Assembly (NCBI RefSeq): GCF_024054035.1
Contig: NZ_JAMXQU010000003.1
Span: 371,501-435,500, forward strand
Source of the DNA: Asaia lannensis NBRC 102526
GTDB lineage: Bacteria; Pseudomonadota; Alphaproteobacteria; Acetobacterales; Acetobacteraceae
Reading direction: 5' to 3'
DNA length: 64,000 nucleotides
Shown here: positions 1 to 10,286 of the stretch, one piece after another
Layout of the letters: each line of letters starts with the position of its first letter
Position numbering within the stretch: position 1 is the first letter of the stretch
Translations under genes and position numbers: made by a program
Notes under the pieces: model-generated
Told to the model about the DNA's origin: nothing
Seen by the model: the letters and a program-made list of their open reading frames with translations, nothing else
Database searches by the model: none

Positions 1-1215
<1,215 letters not shown>

Positions 1216-1297
1216 AGGCGAAGACTGGCGTAAGCCCTGCAACAGGCCTAAATAAAGGCATCCGATTTTCCAGCCCTTTTTCTGAGGAGCCACGCGC

Positions 1298-2623
1298 ATG
1301 ACGTTGCTGCTTCTGGGCCTCGCGGCCATGGTGGCAGCGATTGCCGTCTCTATTCTGATTTCGCTTTCGGAAATATCCTTTGCCGCTGCGCGTGACATAC
1401 GCCTGCGCGCTCTGGCCGATCAGGGCGATGCGCGCGCCTCGGCTTTTCTGAAGCTGCGCCGCAACAGCGGTCAGGTCATCACGGTTCTGCAGATCTGCCT
1501 CAACGCGGTAGGCGTGCTGGGTGGTGTGATTTCGAGCGAACTGCTCACACCGGCTTTCAGCACGGCGTTGATCGAAGCCGGTCTCAGCCCGGGTGTTGCC
1601 ACGAAAACCGCGGCCACACTGGCTTTCATCATCGTGACAGGCCTGTTCGTCCTGTTCGCGGATCTGCTGCCCAAACGTATTGCCCTCAATAACCCGGACC
1701 GTGTCGCCCTGCGTGTCGGCTGGTTTCTGACCGGTGCCCTGCGGGTGCTCTATCCGGCTGTCTGGGTTTTCTCGATCATCTCGGACTGGCTGCTTTCGCT
1801 GATGCGCATTCCGGCCGCCTCCGTTGTCGAGCCTGTCACGCCGGAGGACCTCAATGCCATGCTCGCAGCGGGCACGGCATCGGGCGTATTGCAGGAAAAA
1901 GAACACCAGCTGATCCAGAACGTGCTGGCGCTACAGGATCGCTCCGTCACGTCGGCCATGACGCCGCGCGATGAGATCGTATTCCTCGATGTGCAGGAAA
2001 GCCTTGAATCGCAACGCGACAAGGTGCGTATCCGCCCTTACTCGCGTTATCCGCTATGCGATGGCGGCCTCGACCATGTGATCGGCTCGATACGCGCGGA
2101 AGACGTTCTGGTCGCTGTTGTCGATGAAGTGCCGACCAACGCCGATCCGAGTCAGCCTATTACAAACCAGATTTTCCGTATGCGTCGCGATACGCTCTCT
2201 CTGCCCGACACCCTGAATCTGTGGGACACGCTTGCCCAGTTCGATACGCATGGCGCAGGTTTTGCCCTGATCGTGAATGAATACGGCCTCGTGGTCGGGC
2301 TGATTACATTCAAGGATATCATGGGCGCACTGATGGACGGTCTTGCCAGCCCGTTCGAGGAACAGGCCATTGTGCGACGCGACGCAAATTCCTGGCTGAT
2401 CGATGGCGCTGCCCCCATCGGGGACGTATTTCGCGAACTCGATATCGATCTCGATGCAGAGCGCGACCTGTTCCACACAATCGGCGGTTTTGTCATGCAC
2501 CGCCTGCGTCGCATGGCCCGCAAGGCCGATCGTATCGAGGCTGCGGGCTATCGCTTCGAAGTGGTCGATGTGGATGGGTTCCGCATCAATCAGCTTCTTG
2601 TCTCGCGCATGAACCCGATCTGA
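1298..2623 (+). CDS. CNNM/CorC-type membrane protein with CBS domains (hemolysin C family)
   Basis: A 441-residue membrane protein of the CNNM/YfjD/TlyC group. These proteins are linked to Mg2+/Co2+ efflux or tolerance; the hemolysin name is historical. The N-terminal 190 residues form a DUF21-type membrane domain with about four hydrophobic segments. A CBS pair follows at about residues 205-340 (AMTPRDEIVFLDV is the usual entry to the first CBS motif; NEYGLVVGLIT lies in the second). A CorC_HlyC domain at about 350-435 ends the protein. The ATG is preceded by TGAGGAG. It stands alone, 82 bp after ligA. The transported ion is not readable from sequence. Confidence 0.9.
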   Translation: MTLLLLGLAAMVAAIAVSILISLSEISFAAARDIRLRALADQGDARASAFLKLRRNSGQVITVLQICLNAVGVLGGVISSELLTPAFSTALIEAGLSPGVATKTAATLAFIIVTGLFVLFADLLPKRIALNNPDRVALRVGWFLTGALRVLYPAVWVFSIISDWLLSLMRIPAASVVEPVTPEDLNAMLAAGTASGVLQEKEHQLIQNVLALQDRSVTSAMTPRDEIVFLDVQESLESQRDKVRIRPYSRYPLCDGGLDHVIGSIRAEDVLVAVVDEVPTNADPSQPITNQIFRMRRDTLSLPDTLNLWDTLAQFDTHGAGFALIVNEYGLVVGLITFKDIMGALMDGLASPFEEQAIVRRDANSWLIDGAAPIGDVFRELDIDLDAERDLFHTIGGFVMHRLRRMARKADRIEAAGYRFEVVDVDGFRINQLLVSRMNPI

Positions 2624-2774
2624 AATAGTTTCCCGCACACGCCTGAATGCCGGGGTGATTTCTCAAGCGTATCAGACAAAACATGTCTATTCGGTGGTTC
2701 GTGCGCTGAATCCTTGACCTCATACGCCATCGGGGCGTTCCTCTCCGAAACGTCAGTTTTCTGGATGGAGCCGT

Positions 2775-4826
2775 ATGACCGAGGGGGTGCAGACGCGTGG
2801 ACGCTGGTGGCCCATGCCCGGCGATCTGCCCAACCCACCCTTTCCTCCCGGCTGGATCGGTTTCTCCCTGCGCAGCTGGGCGGCGGTCTGCCTCGCTCTC
2901 GCGACTGCGTTCTGGGCACAGCTCGACTCTCCCGCCGGTGCTGCGGTCACGGTCATGATCATCACCCAGCCGTTGCGCGGTCAGGCCCTTTCCAAGGCGA
3001 TTTACCGTCTGATCGGCACGGCTCTGGGCGTGGCAGCCTCCATACTCCTGATCGCCTGTTTCAGTCAGGACCGGGGCATGATGCTAGGTGGCTGCGCGCT
3101 CTGGATTGCCGGATGCACCTATATCGGCTCGCTCGAACGTCATTTCCGCTCCTACGGCGCGCTGCTCGCCGGATATACGATCGCGCTCGTCGCCATCAAT
3201 GTCATCGACACCCCGCAAAGCGTTTTCGATGTTGCGCTTTCACGCGCATCCTGCGTTGCCATAGGTATCGCCTCGGTCGCCTTCGTGAACATGCTGACCG
3301 GCTCTCCCAAGGCCTGGCAGAAACTCGCTGACAGTCTTGAAGCGAAAGCGGGCGAGATCAGGACGTTCGGACGCAAGGCCATGCAGGGCGACATGGTACC
3401 CGATGCCATGGAAACGACCGCACTCGCTGGCGATATTCTCTCTCTCTCCGCGCAGATCACCTACGCACGCACCGAGATAGACCGCTCCACCCGTCGCACG
3501 GCAGGGGCGCGCCTTGCCATTATCGGCATGCTGACGGTGCTGGGATCAGGCCGGGCTATCGCTCATATCCTGCGACACAAGACGATTTCCCCCCTCGCCC
3601 GACGTCATGTTCTGGCCTGGCACGAATTGCGCGAGGATCACTGCGACCGCTACGAAACACTCGCCGCACTGCTCGAAACCATGAAGGAAGAAGAACCCGG
3701 CTATCATCCCGATCCTGCCGATGCGCATTTTCTGGAACGTAGCGCGGTCATGCTCAGCAATCGCCTGCATATCAGCACAGGAATCGACACGCTTCAGCAT
3801 GCCACTCCGGCGGGCGAGGCCCTGAAACTGGCGCAGATTGCGCGCCATCCCGATTATGTGGCGGCACTCATCAACGCATTGCGCGTCCTGCTCGGTTTTT
3901 CCATCATGGCCGGGCTATGCATCGCCAGCAACCAGCCTGCCTCGACGGCAGCACTGTCCCAGGCAGCCCTCATCCTTACCCTTGCGTCCACCGCCACCGA
4001 TACATCGCAATTCGGCATGGGGGCGATACTGGGCCTCACCCTGGCGTTCATCGTCGCCAGTGTGATGAACTACTTCATTCTGCCCCATATTGCGGCATTC
4101 GGGGCGCTGGCGCTTGTCTTCCTGCCGCATACCGCCTTTGCGTGTCTCATGCTGATGAACCCGCGTATCAGCGCCATAGGATTCAATTACGGAGCGTTTT
4201 TCCCGATCATCCTCGGGCTCAGCAATCATCAGGATTACGACCCGCTGACATTCATTTCGCGCAATGTTTTCTATCTGATCTCAGGCGTCATTGCGTTCGT
4301 CATTCTGGTTCTGCTTTTTCCGCCCACGCCCAAATCCAGGCGGCTTCGTCTTGCTGCCTCCATCGGGCAGGACCTCGAGGCCCAGTTCAAGGGTAACGGT
4401 CGCCCTGCGGGGGCCGAGCTTCTCAGCCTCAAATACGACCGACTGGCCCAGCTTCTGAACTGGACGAAACGCATGGATCAGAAACGACCGGTCAATCGCC
4501 ATGTGTTCAACCGGCTGGTCATGCTGGAAGATCTGGCGACCAGCTTTGCACGTGTACGCCATTATCTGGATGAGGCAGAAGCCCGGCCCCGCCTGAGTGC
4601 GCTTTCTGCAGAGGCCCATCATCTGGTCAATACCGGCTCGTTCTCGACACTGACTCATGCGCTGCATGGCATCAGTACACGCTTCCTTGAAAGCGCGCGC
4701 CATGCGCAACCCGATGAAAGGGCGCTGGCGATCCTCTGTGCAGGCAGCCTTGAGGCCGTGCGTTCTACACTGAGCGACAACCGCTCTACCCTGCTCCATT
4801 TCGGACTGGGACGGGCACGATGGTAG
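2775..4826 (+). CDS. FUSC family inner-membrane efflux protein (AaeB-like)
   Basis: A 683-residue protein of the fusaric-acid resistance / p-hydroxybenzoic acid efflux (FUSC) family. Two hydrophobic blocks, at about residues 30-170 and 360-510, each followed by a soluble helical part, give the family's duplicated layout. The segment GAAVTVMIITQPLRGQALSK is typical of the first block. The ATG follows GGAG. It starts a three-gene set with DUF1656 and a HlyD-type adaptor, the arrangement of aaeB-aaeX-aaeA. By analogy it exports aromatic or other weak acids from the cytoplasm; the substrate is inferred. No outer-membrane channel gene is adjacent. Confidence 0.9.
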   Translation: MTEGVQTRGRWWPMPGDLPNPPFPPGWIGFSLRSWAAVCLALATAFWAQLDSPAGAAVTVMIITQPLRGQALSKAIYRLIGTALGVAASILLIACFSQDRGMMLGGCALWIAGCTYIGSLERHFRSYGALLAGYTIALVAINVIDTPQSVFDVALSRASCVAIGIASVAFVNMLTGSPKAWQKLADSLEAKAGEIRTFGRKAMQGDMVPDAMETTALAGDILSLSAQITYARTEIDRSTRRTAGARLAIIGMLTVLGSGRAIAHILRHKTISPLARRHVLAWHELREDHCDRYETLAALLETMKEEEPGYHPDPADAHFLERSAVMLSNRLHISTGIDTLQHATPAGEALKLAQIARHPDYVAALINALRVLLGFSIMAGLCIASNQPASTAALSQAALILTLASTATDTSQFGMGAILGLTLAFIVASVMNYFILPHIAAFGALALVFLPHTAFACLMLMNPRISAIGFNYGAFFPIILGLSNHQDYDPLTFISRNVFYLISGVIAFVILVLLFPPTPKSRRLRLAASIGQDLEAQFKGNGRPAGAELLSLKYDRLAQLLNWTKRMDQKRPVNRHVFNRLVMLEDLATSFARVRHYLDEAEARPRLSALSAEAHHLVNTGSFSTLTHALHGISTRFLESARHAQPDERALAILCAGSLEAVRSTLSDNRSTLLHFGLGRARW

Positions 4827-4905
4827 GCATGGATACCATGCGTCGTTTGCCGGAAAAGCGACGGGGGACATACCGCCTGAGTCCATCACGCGTAGGAGGC
4901 TCCGC

Positions 4906-5100
4906 ATGAGCGAGGTGATCGATCTCGAAGGGGTGCTCGTCTCGGCCTTCGTCGCCAATCTGTTTCTTGCCCTGCTCACACTTGCGCTTATTCGCTGGAG
5001 CTTCGGCAGGCTCAATCTGTGGCGTTTTTTCTGGAACCCGCCCCTTGCCCAGTTCGGCCTGCTTGTCTGTCTGCTGGGGCTCTACACATGGCTTTTGTGA
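4906..5100 (+). CDS. DUF1656 small membrane protein (AaeX-like)
   Basis: A 64-residue protein with two hydrophobic helices (about residues 8-28 and 45-63) and the charged loop between them that DUF1656 proteins have. It lies between the FUSC gene and the HlyD adaptor gene, as aaeX does in enterobacteria. A strong ribosome-binding site, TAGGAGG, lies just before the ATG. Its exact role in the efflux complex is not known for the family. Length and context make the call firm despite the small size. Confidence 0.88.
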   Translation: MSEVIDLEGVLVSAFVANLFLALLTLALIRWSFGRLNLWRFFWNPPLAQFGLLVCLLGLYTWLL

Positions 5101-5242
5101 GATGACCCGGCGGCGCCATTACCCTGCCCGCACTCTGCACCCGCCAACATCCCGCTCGGGTCTCGCGCGGTCGCCACAACGCCGGCCCTTGTGCCGTCGC
5201 TGCCGGTTATTCCTTGTCTGACTCAGTGAAAGAACCCTGCTC

Positions 5243-6190
5243 GTGCTCGCTCGCGCCTCACGCCTGATCCGATGGCTCATCACCCTGTCCATCCTTGTGG
5301 TTGCAGGGATCGTGATCGTGATCCTGTGGGATTACTATACGGCAGCGCCCTGGACCCGAAACGGTCAGGTGCGTGCCCAGGTGGCCAACATGGCGCCGCG
5401 TGTCTCAGGTGAAATTCTGGAGGTACGCGTGCATGACAATGAATTCGTCCGGCGTGGCGATGTGCTTTATGTCATAGATCCGTTCGACTTTCGCGTGCGC
5501 GTCGCTTCTGCCGAGGCGAATGTCGCCGAGCGCAAGGCGGATCTCGACTTTCGTACCTCGCAGTTCCAGAGACGGCGGATCATTCCCGGGGTAGCGGTAT
5601 CGGGGGAAGAGAAGCAGCAATACGCGGCCGCTGCGGCGCAGGCACGCGCGCAATACGACGCGGCGCAGGCTGCATTGCGTCAGGCGCGTATCGACCTGGA
5701 ACGAACCGTCGTGCACAGCTCCATCGATGGTTACGTGACCAACCTGCTGATGCGCCCCGGCGATTTCGCGACAGCCGGACATGTGAACATCCAGATCATC
5801 GATTCATCGTCCTACTGGGTAGATGGGTATTTCGAGGAAACCAAAATCCATAATATCGAAATCGGCGATCCGGTTCGCATGGACCTCATGGGCGGACATC
5901 AACCCGTTTTCGGCCATGTCGAAAGCATTACACGCGGCATTTCCAGTATGAACGCATCGACGGCAACGCAGGGCCTGCCCTCGGTCGACCCTGTCTATAC
6001 CTGGGTGCGTCTGGCCCAGCGTATTCCGGTACGCGTGCATATCGACAAGCTCCCACCCGATCTGCACCTTGCAGCAGGGATGACAGCCACGGTCACCATC
6101 GTGGCCGAGAACGGTCACAGGCGTCATATGTCGGCCAAGGACGCGCTTCATCATTTCGGCGATGATATGCGTCATGTTATCGGACACTGA
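5243..6190 (+). CDS. HlyD-family periplasmic adaptor of the FUSC efflux system (AaeA-like)
   Basis: A 315-residue membrane-fusion protein that would link the FUSC pump to an outer-membrane channel. One N-terminal transmembrane helix (residues 9-30) precedes the conserved YYTAAPWTRNGQVRA entry. Next come a biotinyl-lipoyl-like half (APRVSGEILEVRVHDNEFVRRGDVL), a short helical hairpin at about 90-150 and a beta-barrel domain. The start is GTG, 142 bp after the DUF1656 gene, so it may have its own translation signal while sharing transcription. The length fits the short AaeA/EmrA-like adaptors rather than the longer RND adaptors. Confidence 0.9.
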   Translation: MLARASRLIRWLITLSILVVAGIVIVILWDYYTAAPWTRNGQVRAQVANMAPRVSGEILEVRVHDNEFVRRGDVLYVIDPFDFRVRVASAEANVAERKADLDFRTSQFQRRRIIPGVAVSGEEKQQYAAAAAQARAQYDAAQAALRQARIDLERTVVHSSIDGYVTNLLMRPGDFATAGHVNIQIIDSSSYWVDGYFEETKIHNIEIGDPVRMDLMGGHQPVFGHVESITRGISSMNASTATQGLPSVDPVYTWVRLAQRIPVRVHIDKLPPDLHLAAGMTATVTIVAENGHRRHMSAKDALHHFGDDMRHVIGH

Positions 6191-6223
6191 TAACCGACGC
6201 TCAGCGCAATCACCTGAAGCGGG

Positions 6224-6264
6224 CGGCTGTATCGGACAGCCGTATCGGGTCAAACCCGATACGG
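6224..6264 (+). terminator. Two overlapping hairpins after the HlyD adaptor gene
   Basis: A 7-bp stem (CGGCTGT / ACAGCCG, 6224-6242) shares its last three bases with a second, perfect 11-bp stem (CCGTATCGGGT / ACCCGATACGG, loop CAA, 6240-6264). The two cannot form fully at the same time. The position, 34 bp after a stop codon and before an unrelated gene, suggests transcription termination. There is no T-tract, so a Rho-dependent or other role is possible. Confidence 0.45.
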
Positions 6265-6313
6265 CCTGAGCTGGGAAACAGGCTGGCCCCATGAATACGA
6301 TCGGAGCAGGACA

Positions 6314-6874
6314 ATGACCTTGGGCAAACGGGCGCTGATCGTTGTCGATGTGCAGAATGACTTTCTGCCCGGAGGCGCGCTCGCCGTACCGCAGGGCGGT
6401 CTGATCGTTCCGGCGATAAACGATCTCATGAAACAGGATTTCGCGGCGGTGATTGCGAGCCGCGACTGGCATCCCGCGCATCACTGCTCCTTCCTGCCCG
6501 ATGGCGGCCTCTGGCCCGTTCACTGCGTTGCAGGCACCAGGGGGGCCGATTTCGCGCCCGGCCTCGATCAGAGCCGCCTGAGCCATATCGTGCATAAAGG
6601 CATGGATCGACACTGCGATTCCTATTCCGCCTTTTTCGATAACGACCATGTCAGCTCGACCGGGCTCGACGCCCTGTTGCGTGGCCTGGGCATCGAGCGG
6701 ATCACGCTTTGCGGTCTTGCTCTGGATTTCTGCGTTTCGGCTACCGCACGCGATGCGCGTCGCCTCGGCTTTGAGACAACCCTGATCGAGGCGGCTTGCC
6801 GGGGTATTGCACAGAACCCGTCACCCGCTCTCGATGAACTGCGCGGCGCAGGGGTGCATATCGAACCGCTCTGA
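6314..6874 (+). CDS. pncA: Nicotinamidase (isochorismatase family)
   Basis: Hydrolyses nicotinamide to nicotinate and ammonia in NAD+ salvage in the cytoplasm. The 186 residues show the catalytic triad Asp12 (VVDVQNDF), Lys95 (HIVHKGMD) and Cys140 (ALDFCVSA). The metal-binding set is Asp51, His53, His57 (DWHPAHH) and His70 (WPVHC). The segment CDSYSAFFDND is also typical of PncA. The length is as expected. AGGA lies 5 bp before the ATG. It is a single gene between the efflux set and the riboswitch region. Confidence 0.95.
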   Translation: MTLGKRALIVVDVQNDFLPGGALAVPQGGLIVPAINDLMKQDFAAVIASRDWHPAHHCSFLPDGGLWPVHCVAGTRGADFAPGLDQSRLSHIVHKGMDRHCDSYSAFFDNDHVSSTGLDALLRGLGIERITLCGLALDFCVSATARDARRLGFETTLIEAACRGIAQNPSPALDELRGAGVHIEPL

Positions 6875-6932
6875 GCTTTCATGCGGTCGTGACGTTGTGA
6901 GCCGCTGTCGCGCGGTCTAGGCTCGCACCAAT

Positions 6933-7138
6933 ACCGATCGGTTTCACGCAAGTGAATGAAAAGGGAAGCCCGTAACGCCTGATCAGGCCAGTCTGGCGCT
7001 GCCCCCGCAACTGTAAGCGGTAGGTCATGTTTCGTGATGGCCCGGATCATCTGACCCGTGCAATCGCCACTGTCCCTGACAGGATGGGAAGGCAGAACCA
7101 TGACCCCCGATCCGCGAGCCAGGAGACCTGCCATCGGT
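6933..7138 (+). promoter_or_regulatory. Cobalamin (B12) riboswitch
   Basis: This leader binds adenosyl- or methylcobalamin and normally represses the genes behind it. Seen directly: an enclosing P1 stem ACCGAT (6933-6938) with ATCGGT (7133-7138); the conserved string CTGCCCCCGCAACTGTAAGCGG starting near 6997; GCCACTG near 7064 with GGGAAGGC near 7086; and the B12 box GCGAGCCAGGAGACCTGCC at 7114-7132. This order and spacing match the cobalamin riboswitch family (Rfam RF00174). The first downstream candidate genes are a small reading frame and a PepSY protein. The expression platform is not clear: a short GGCCGG...CCGG hairpin near 7167-7181 could act there. Confidence 0.95.
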
Positions 7139-7190
7139 CTGGATCTATCTGTTTCGGTCGGGGATGGCCGGAAAAGCCGGATATTGCGCG

Positions 7191-7367
7191 ATGCACAGAA
7201 TTGTCCTTCTTCCTCGGCCAACCGAGCCCCGACGCGTTTTTATCGGCGCCCGGACCGCGTTCCGCCTGCCCGCTCAAACCAGTCGATGCAGAACAGGACG
7301 CGACGCAGGTACGCATGATTTCCGTCCGGGGTCGGATGTGGCGTCTTGTCGCGCTTGCAGGCTATGA
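7191..7367 (+). CDS. Possible small coupled reading frame after the riboswitch
   Basis: An ATG at 7191 opens a 58-codon frame that ends at 7367. Its stop codon overlaps an ATG of the PepSY gene as ATGA (7364-7367), the signature of translational coupling. The peptide begins MHRIVLLPRP, is rich in Arg and has four Cys near its end. It has no signal peptide, membrane helix or recognised domain. No good ribosome-binding site precedes it. It may be a real small protein or leader peptide, or chance. Confidence 0.25.
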   Translation: MHRIVLLPRPTEPRRVFIGARTAFRLPAQTSRCRTGRDAGTHDFRPGSDVASCRACRL

Positions 7368-8902
7368 GGGCATCCCCTTCTGTCTCATGGCGCAAGACGC
7401 TCATACGCCTGAGTTTCCTGATTCATCGCTGGCTTGGCGTGTCGCTGGGCCTCATGATGCTCGTCTGGTGCCTTTCGGGCATCGTCATGCTCTACAAACC
7501 ATGGCCCCAGCCTGACGCACGGCGCGCCCTCATGGCGCATGACATGCTTCGGTTCGGTCACCCCCCTGTGGTGCCGCATATGGACGGCAGGTTCCGCGCC
7601 ATGCGGCTTGTCATGGTCGGAACAGTGCCGGTGCTACAGCTTTTTCCCACCCACGGACCGGCACTCGCCTACGAACTCCGCAGTGGCGCACCTCTTGCGC
7701 ACGCGCATGAGGACGCCTCCCATCGTCTCCTCCCCCTCGCCGTGCGCGCACAAGTCGCGGGAACCTATGTCGATCCGGAAGGCAAGGCTGGTGCAGGCGT
7801 GTTTCGTGGTGTGCGGCAGAACGATCAATGGATACTGGACACGAAAGGGCGTGAAGCCGGTTTCGACCGCTTCGATTTCGACGATGAGGCAAGGAGCATC
7901 GTCTATCTTACTGCCGATACGGGCGATATCGTTCAGGTCACGACACGACAGACACGTTTATGGGCGTGGCTCGGCCCTATTCCACACTGGCTTTATCCTG
8001 CGCTTTTGCGTGCGCATCCAGCGCTCTGGGCCGATGTCGTCATGCTGGTCTCAGGCGCAGGTATCCTCCTGACAGGGCTCGGTCTCTGGATCGGTCTGCG
8101 CCGGTTAAGGAACGGTCGTCGTCTTACGCCCTACCGCGGCGTGCACGCCGTGCATCATGTTCTCGGGATGATATGCGGCCTGTTCCTGCTCTCATGGGTC
8201 GTTACCGGATTTCTCACCATGACCCCCGGCGGCCTCATGGCCCCCCGCGCGGCCCCGGAATGGATGGATCGCCTTACCGGCACCCTACCGCTCTCGGCAC
8301 TCACCCCGGCCCTGACACTGCTACGCACTCATCCTGGAGCATACCGGGAAATCCGTGTGCTGCCTCTTGCCGACCGCGGGTTCGTGTATGCGCTGGACAA
8401 AGCAGGCAAGGCGATCCGCTTGGACAACCGGCTGCTGCCCGCACCTCTGAACCTGGCCGCGCTCGACAACGCTGCCCGTCTGACTGGCGTGCATGGCAAA
8501 ATCGTGCGGCTCGATCATGACGATTCCTACTATTTCTCCACGCGCCATACATCGCGTCTTTTCCCGGTCTATCGGGTCACAGGAGAGGACAGAGCAAGGC
8601 TCTATCTCGATGGCACAAGCGGCGCCGCGATTTTTCATGTCGATGCCTCGGCAAAGGAACTGCGCTGGATCGTCTATGGTCCTCACGATCTCGACTTCGC
8701 AAATTGGCTACGCCACCCGGCCGTACGGCTTTTCATCATCGTTCCGCTGCTCGCCGGCATGGCCGGGCTCTGTCTCTCCGGTCTGTGTATCGGGGTGCAG
8801 CGGATTCTGTTCATCCGCCGCAGGAGGCAAACGGCAGCTTCGCGCAAATCACACAACCAGAGCGCGACAGGAAAAGACAGTCAGGTTACAAGAGCGCAAT
8901 GA
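7364..8902 (+). CDS. PepSY-associated transmembrane protein under B12 riboswitch control
   Basis: A 512-residue inner-membrane protein of the PepSY_TM family, whose members often sit beside TonB-dependent receptors or act as membrane ferric-reductase-like proteins. Four membrane helices are visible: near residues 13-40 (the entry FLIHRWLGVSLG is the family signature), 225-245, 260-285 and near 455-480. A large periplasmic part lies between the first two. It ends in a basic cytoplasmic tail. I chose ATG 7364, which overlaps the preceding stop; an in-frame TTG at 7346 is the alternative. Its TGA overlaps the next ATG (8899-8902), so it is coupled to the DMT gene. The riboswitch suggests a role in corrinoid, cobalt or linked metal uptake, which is inference. 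Confidence 0.85.
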   Translation: MRASPSVSWRKTLIRLSFLIHRWLGVSLGLMMLVWCLSGIVMLYKPWPQPDARRALMAHDMLRFGHPPVVPHMDGRFRAMRLVMVGTVPVLQLFPTHGPALAYELRSGAPLAHAHEDASHRLLPLAVRAQVAGTYVDPEGKAGAGVFRGVRQNDQWILDTKGREAGFDRFDFDDEARSIVYLTADTGDIVQVTTRQTRLWAWLGPIPHWLYPALLRAHPALWADVVMLVSGAGILLTGLGLWIGLRRLRNGRRLTPYRGVHAVHHVLGMICGLFLLSWVVTGFLTMTPGGLMAPRAAPEWMDRLTGTLPLSALTPALTLLRTHPGAYREIRVLPLADRGFVYALDKAGKAIRLDNRLLPAPLNLAALDNAARLTGVHGKIVRLDHDDSYYFSTRHTSRLFPVYRVTGEDRARLYLDGTSGAAIFHVDASAKELRWIVYGPHDLDFANWLRHPAVRLFIIVPLLAGMAGLCLSGLCIGVQRILFIRRRRQTAASRKSHNQSATGKDSQVTRAQ

Positions 8903-9876
8903 ACACGCCTTCCTCCGCACAGACACTTCCCCTGGGCATTTTATGCGGCGCTGGCGCCGGGGCTTTATGGGGGCTCGTTTTTCTGGCACCCGAACTTGTA
9001 CGGGATTTTGCCCCGCTCGATCTCGCTGCTGGCCGCTACCTTGCCTACGGCACGATCGCTCTGGCCCTGTTCGGCCGGCGCCTGCCCTCTGCATGTCGCG
9101 CTCTGGGCCGTCGTGACTGGCGTGTCCTGTTCTGGCTCGCCTTCTTCGGCAACAGTTTCTATTACGTGATGCTCTCCATGGCTGTGCAGAATGGCGGCAT
9201 TGCCCTCACCTCACTCGTGATCGGATTCATGCCCGTTGCCGTCACGATTATCGGCAGCCGTGACCGGGATGCGCCGCCCCTTCGCAAACTCGCCCCCTCG
9301 CTGTTCTTCTGTATGCTCGGCGCATTCTGCATAGGCTTTCAGGCCTTGTTCCAGACTGCCCCGACACAGGGCAGTGCGTCCGGCCATACGGCGTTTATCG
9401 GGCTGCTCTGCGCCTGCGCGGCTTTGGCATCCTGGACAGGATTTGCCGTGGGCAACAGCCGCGCCCTTGGGCGTTTACATGACGTATCGGCGCATGAATG
9501 GAATCTTCTGACCGGGCTGATGACCGGGGCGCAGGCCCTGTGCCTTTTACCGGTTGCGCGGCTTGTCGACCCGGTCGTGCATGACACTCATGCGTGGACA
9601 AAATTCTGGGTCGTTTCGATCGGCGTCGCGGTGATTGCTTCTGTCTGTGGCAATGCCCTGTGGAACCGCATGAGCCGCCTTTTACCCCTGACGCTCACAG
9701 GACAGATGATTCTGTTCGAAACCCTGTTTGCCCTGCTCTACGGCTTTCTATGGGACTGGCGCGCACCGCGTGTTCTCGAAATCGCGTCTTTTGGTTTTAT
9801 CGTTGCGAGCGTGCTGTGCTGCGTCGCTGCGCATCGTCGCCCGGTTATCGACACGATCGACACAGTAGTGGAATAA
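8899..9876 (+). CDS. DMT-superfamily (EamA-type) transporter
   Basis: A 325-residue membrane protein with about ten hydrophobic helices in two repeats, as in the EamA/DMT drug-metabolite family. It opens with GILCGAGAGALWGLVFLAPE, and the second half has the typical ALWNRMSRLLPLTLTGQMILFETLFALLYGF closing part (abridged here as its start, ALWNRMSRLLP, and its end, LFALLYGF). The ATG overlaps the PepSY stop codon by 4 bp, so both are one operon behind the cobalamin riboswitch. The substrate is unknown. The context makes a B12-linked metal or corrinoid precursor possible, but this is inferred from position only. Confidence 0.85.
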   Translation: MNTPSSAQTLPLGILCGAGAGALWGLVFLAPELVRDFAPLDLAAGRYLAYGTIALALFGRRLPSACRALGRRDWRVLFWLAFFGNSFYYVMLSMAVQNGGIALTSLVIGFMPVAVTIIGSRDRDAPPLRKLAPSLFFCMLGAFCIGFQALFQTAPTQGSASGHTAFIGLLCACAALASWTGFAVGNSRALGRLHDVSAHEWNLLTGLMTGAQALCLLPVARLVDPVVHDTHAWTKFWVVSIGVAVIASVCGNALWNRMSRLLPLTLTGQMILFETLFALLYGFLWDWRAPRVLEIASFGFIVASVLCCVAAHRRPVIDTIDTVVE

Positions 9877-9902
9877 ATTCCGCGCTACCCCACCGAAATG
9901 GC

Positions 9903-10286
9903 TCAGGCAAACTGGGTCAAAGCCTCGCGAACGCGCTGTTCGTTCAGCGGCTTGGGCAGGAACATGGCCCGCGCGGGTATCGTTGCCAGCTGGGGAATGC
10001 CCCTCCCGCTGGTCACGATTATTTCGATGGGTGGCCAACGGTCGCGGACAAGTGCGGCAAGGCGCAACCCGTCCATGCTTCCGGGCATATCGACATCGGC
10101 CAGAACGATACGGATATCAGGACGACGCTGCAGAACATCCAGAGCCTGATCGGCATCGGAGGCTTCGGCAACCGCGTATCCTGCCTCCTCGATAAGATCC
10201 ATCAGGCACATACGCTGCAGGGGCTCGTCCTCGACCACAAGGACTGTGGGCAACTGCGACAAAGCACGTGCGATCGGTTGAGCCAT
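9903..10286 (-). CDS. Receiver-only response regulator
   Basis: A 127-residue stand-alone receiver (REC) domain with no output domain. The phospho-acceptor is the first Asp of the ADVDMPG segment near residue 62. The acidic pair is in VVEDE near residue 19, the Thr/Ser switch position in IVTSGRG, and the conserved Lys in FLPKPLN. Its ATG overlaps the stop of the HWE kinase upstream (TAATG), with GAGGA before it, so the two are translated together. It is the likely phosphate acceptor from that kinase. Single-domain receivers of this sort often end a HWE phosphorelay. Confidence 0.92.
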   Translation of the reverse strand: MAQPIARALSQLPTVLVVEDEPLQRMCLMDLIEEAGYAVAEASDADQALDVLQRRPDIRIVLADVDMPGSMDGLRLAALVRDRWPPIEIIVTSGRGIPQLATIPARAMFLPKPLNEQRVREALTQFA

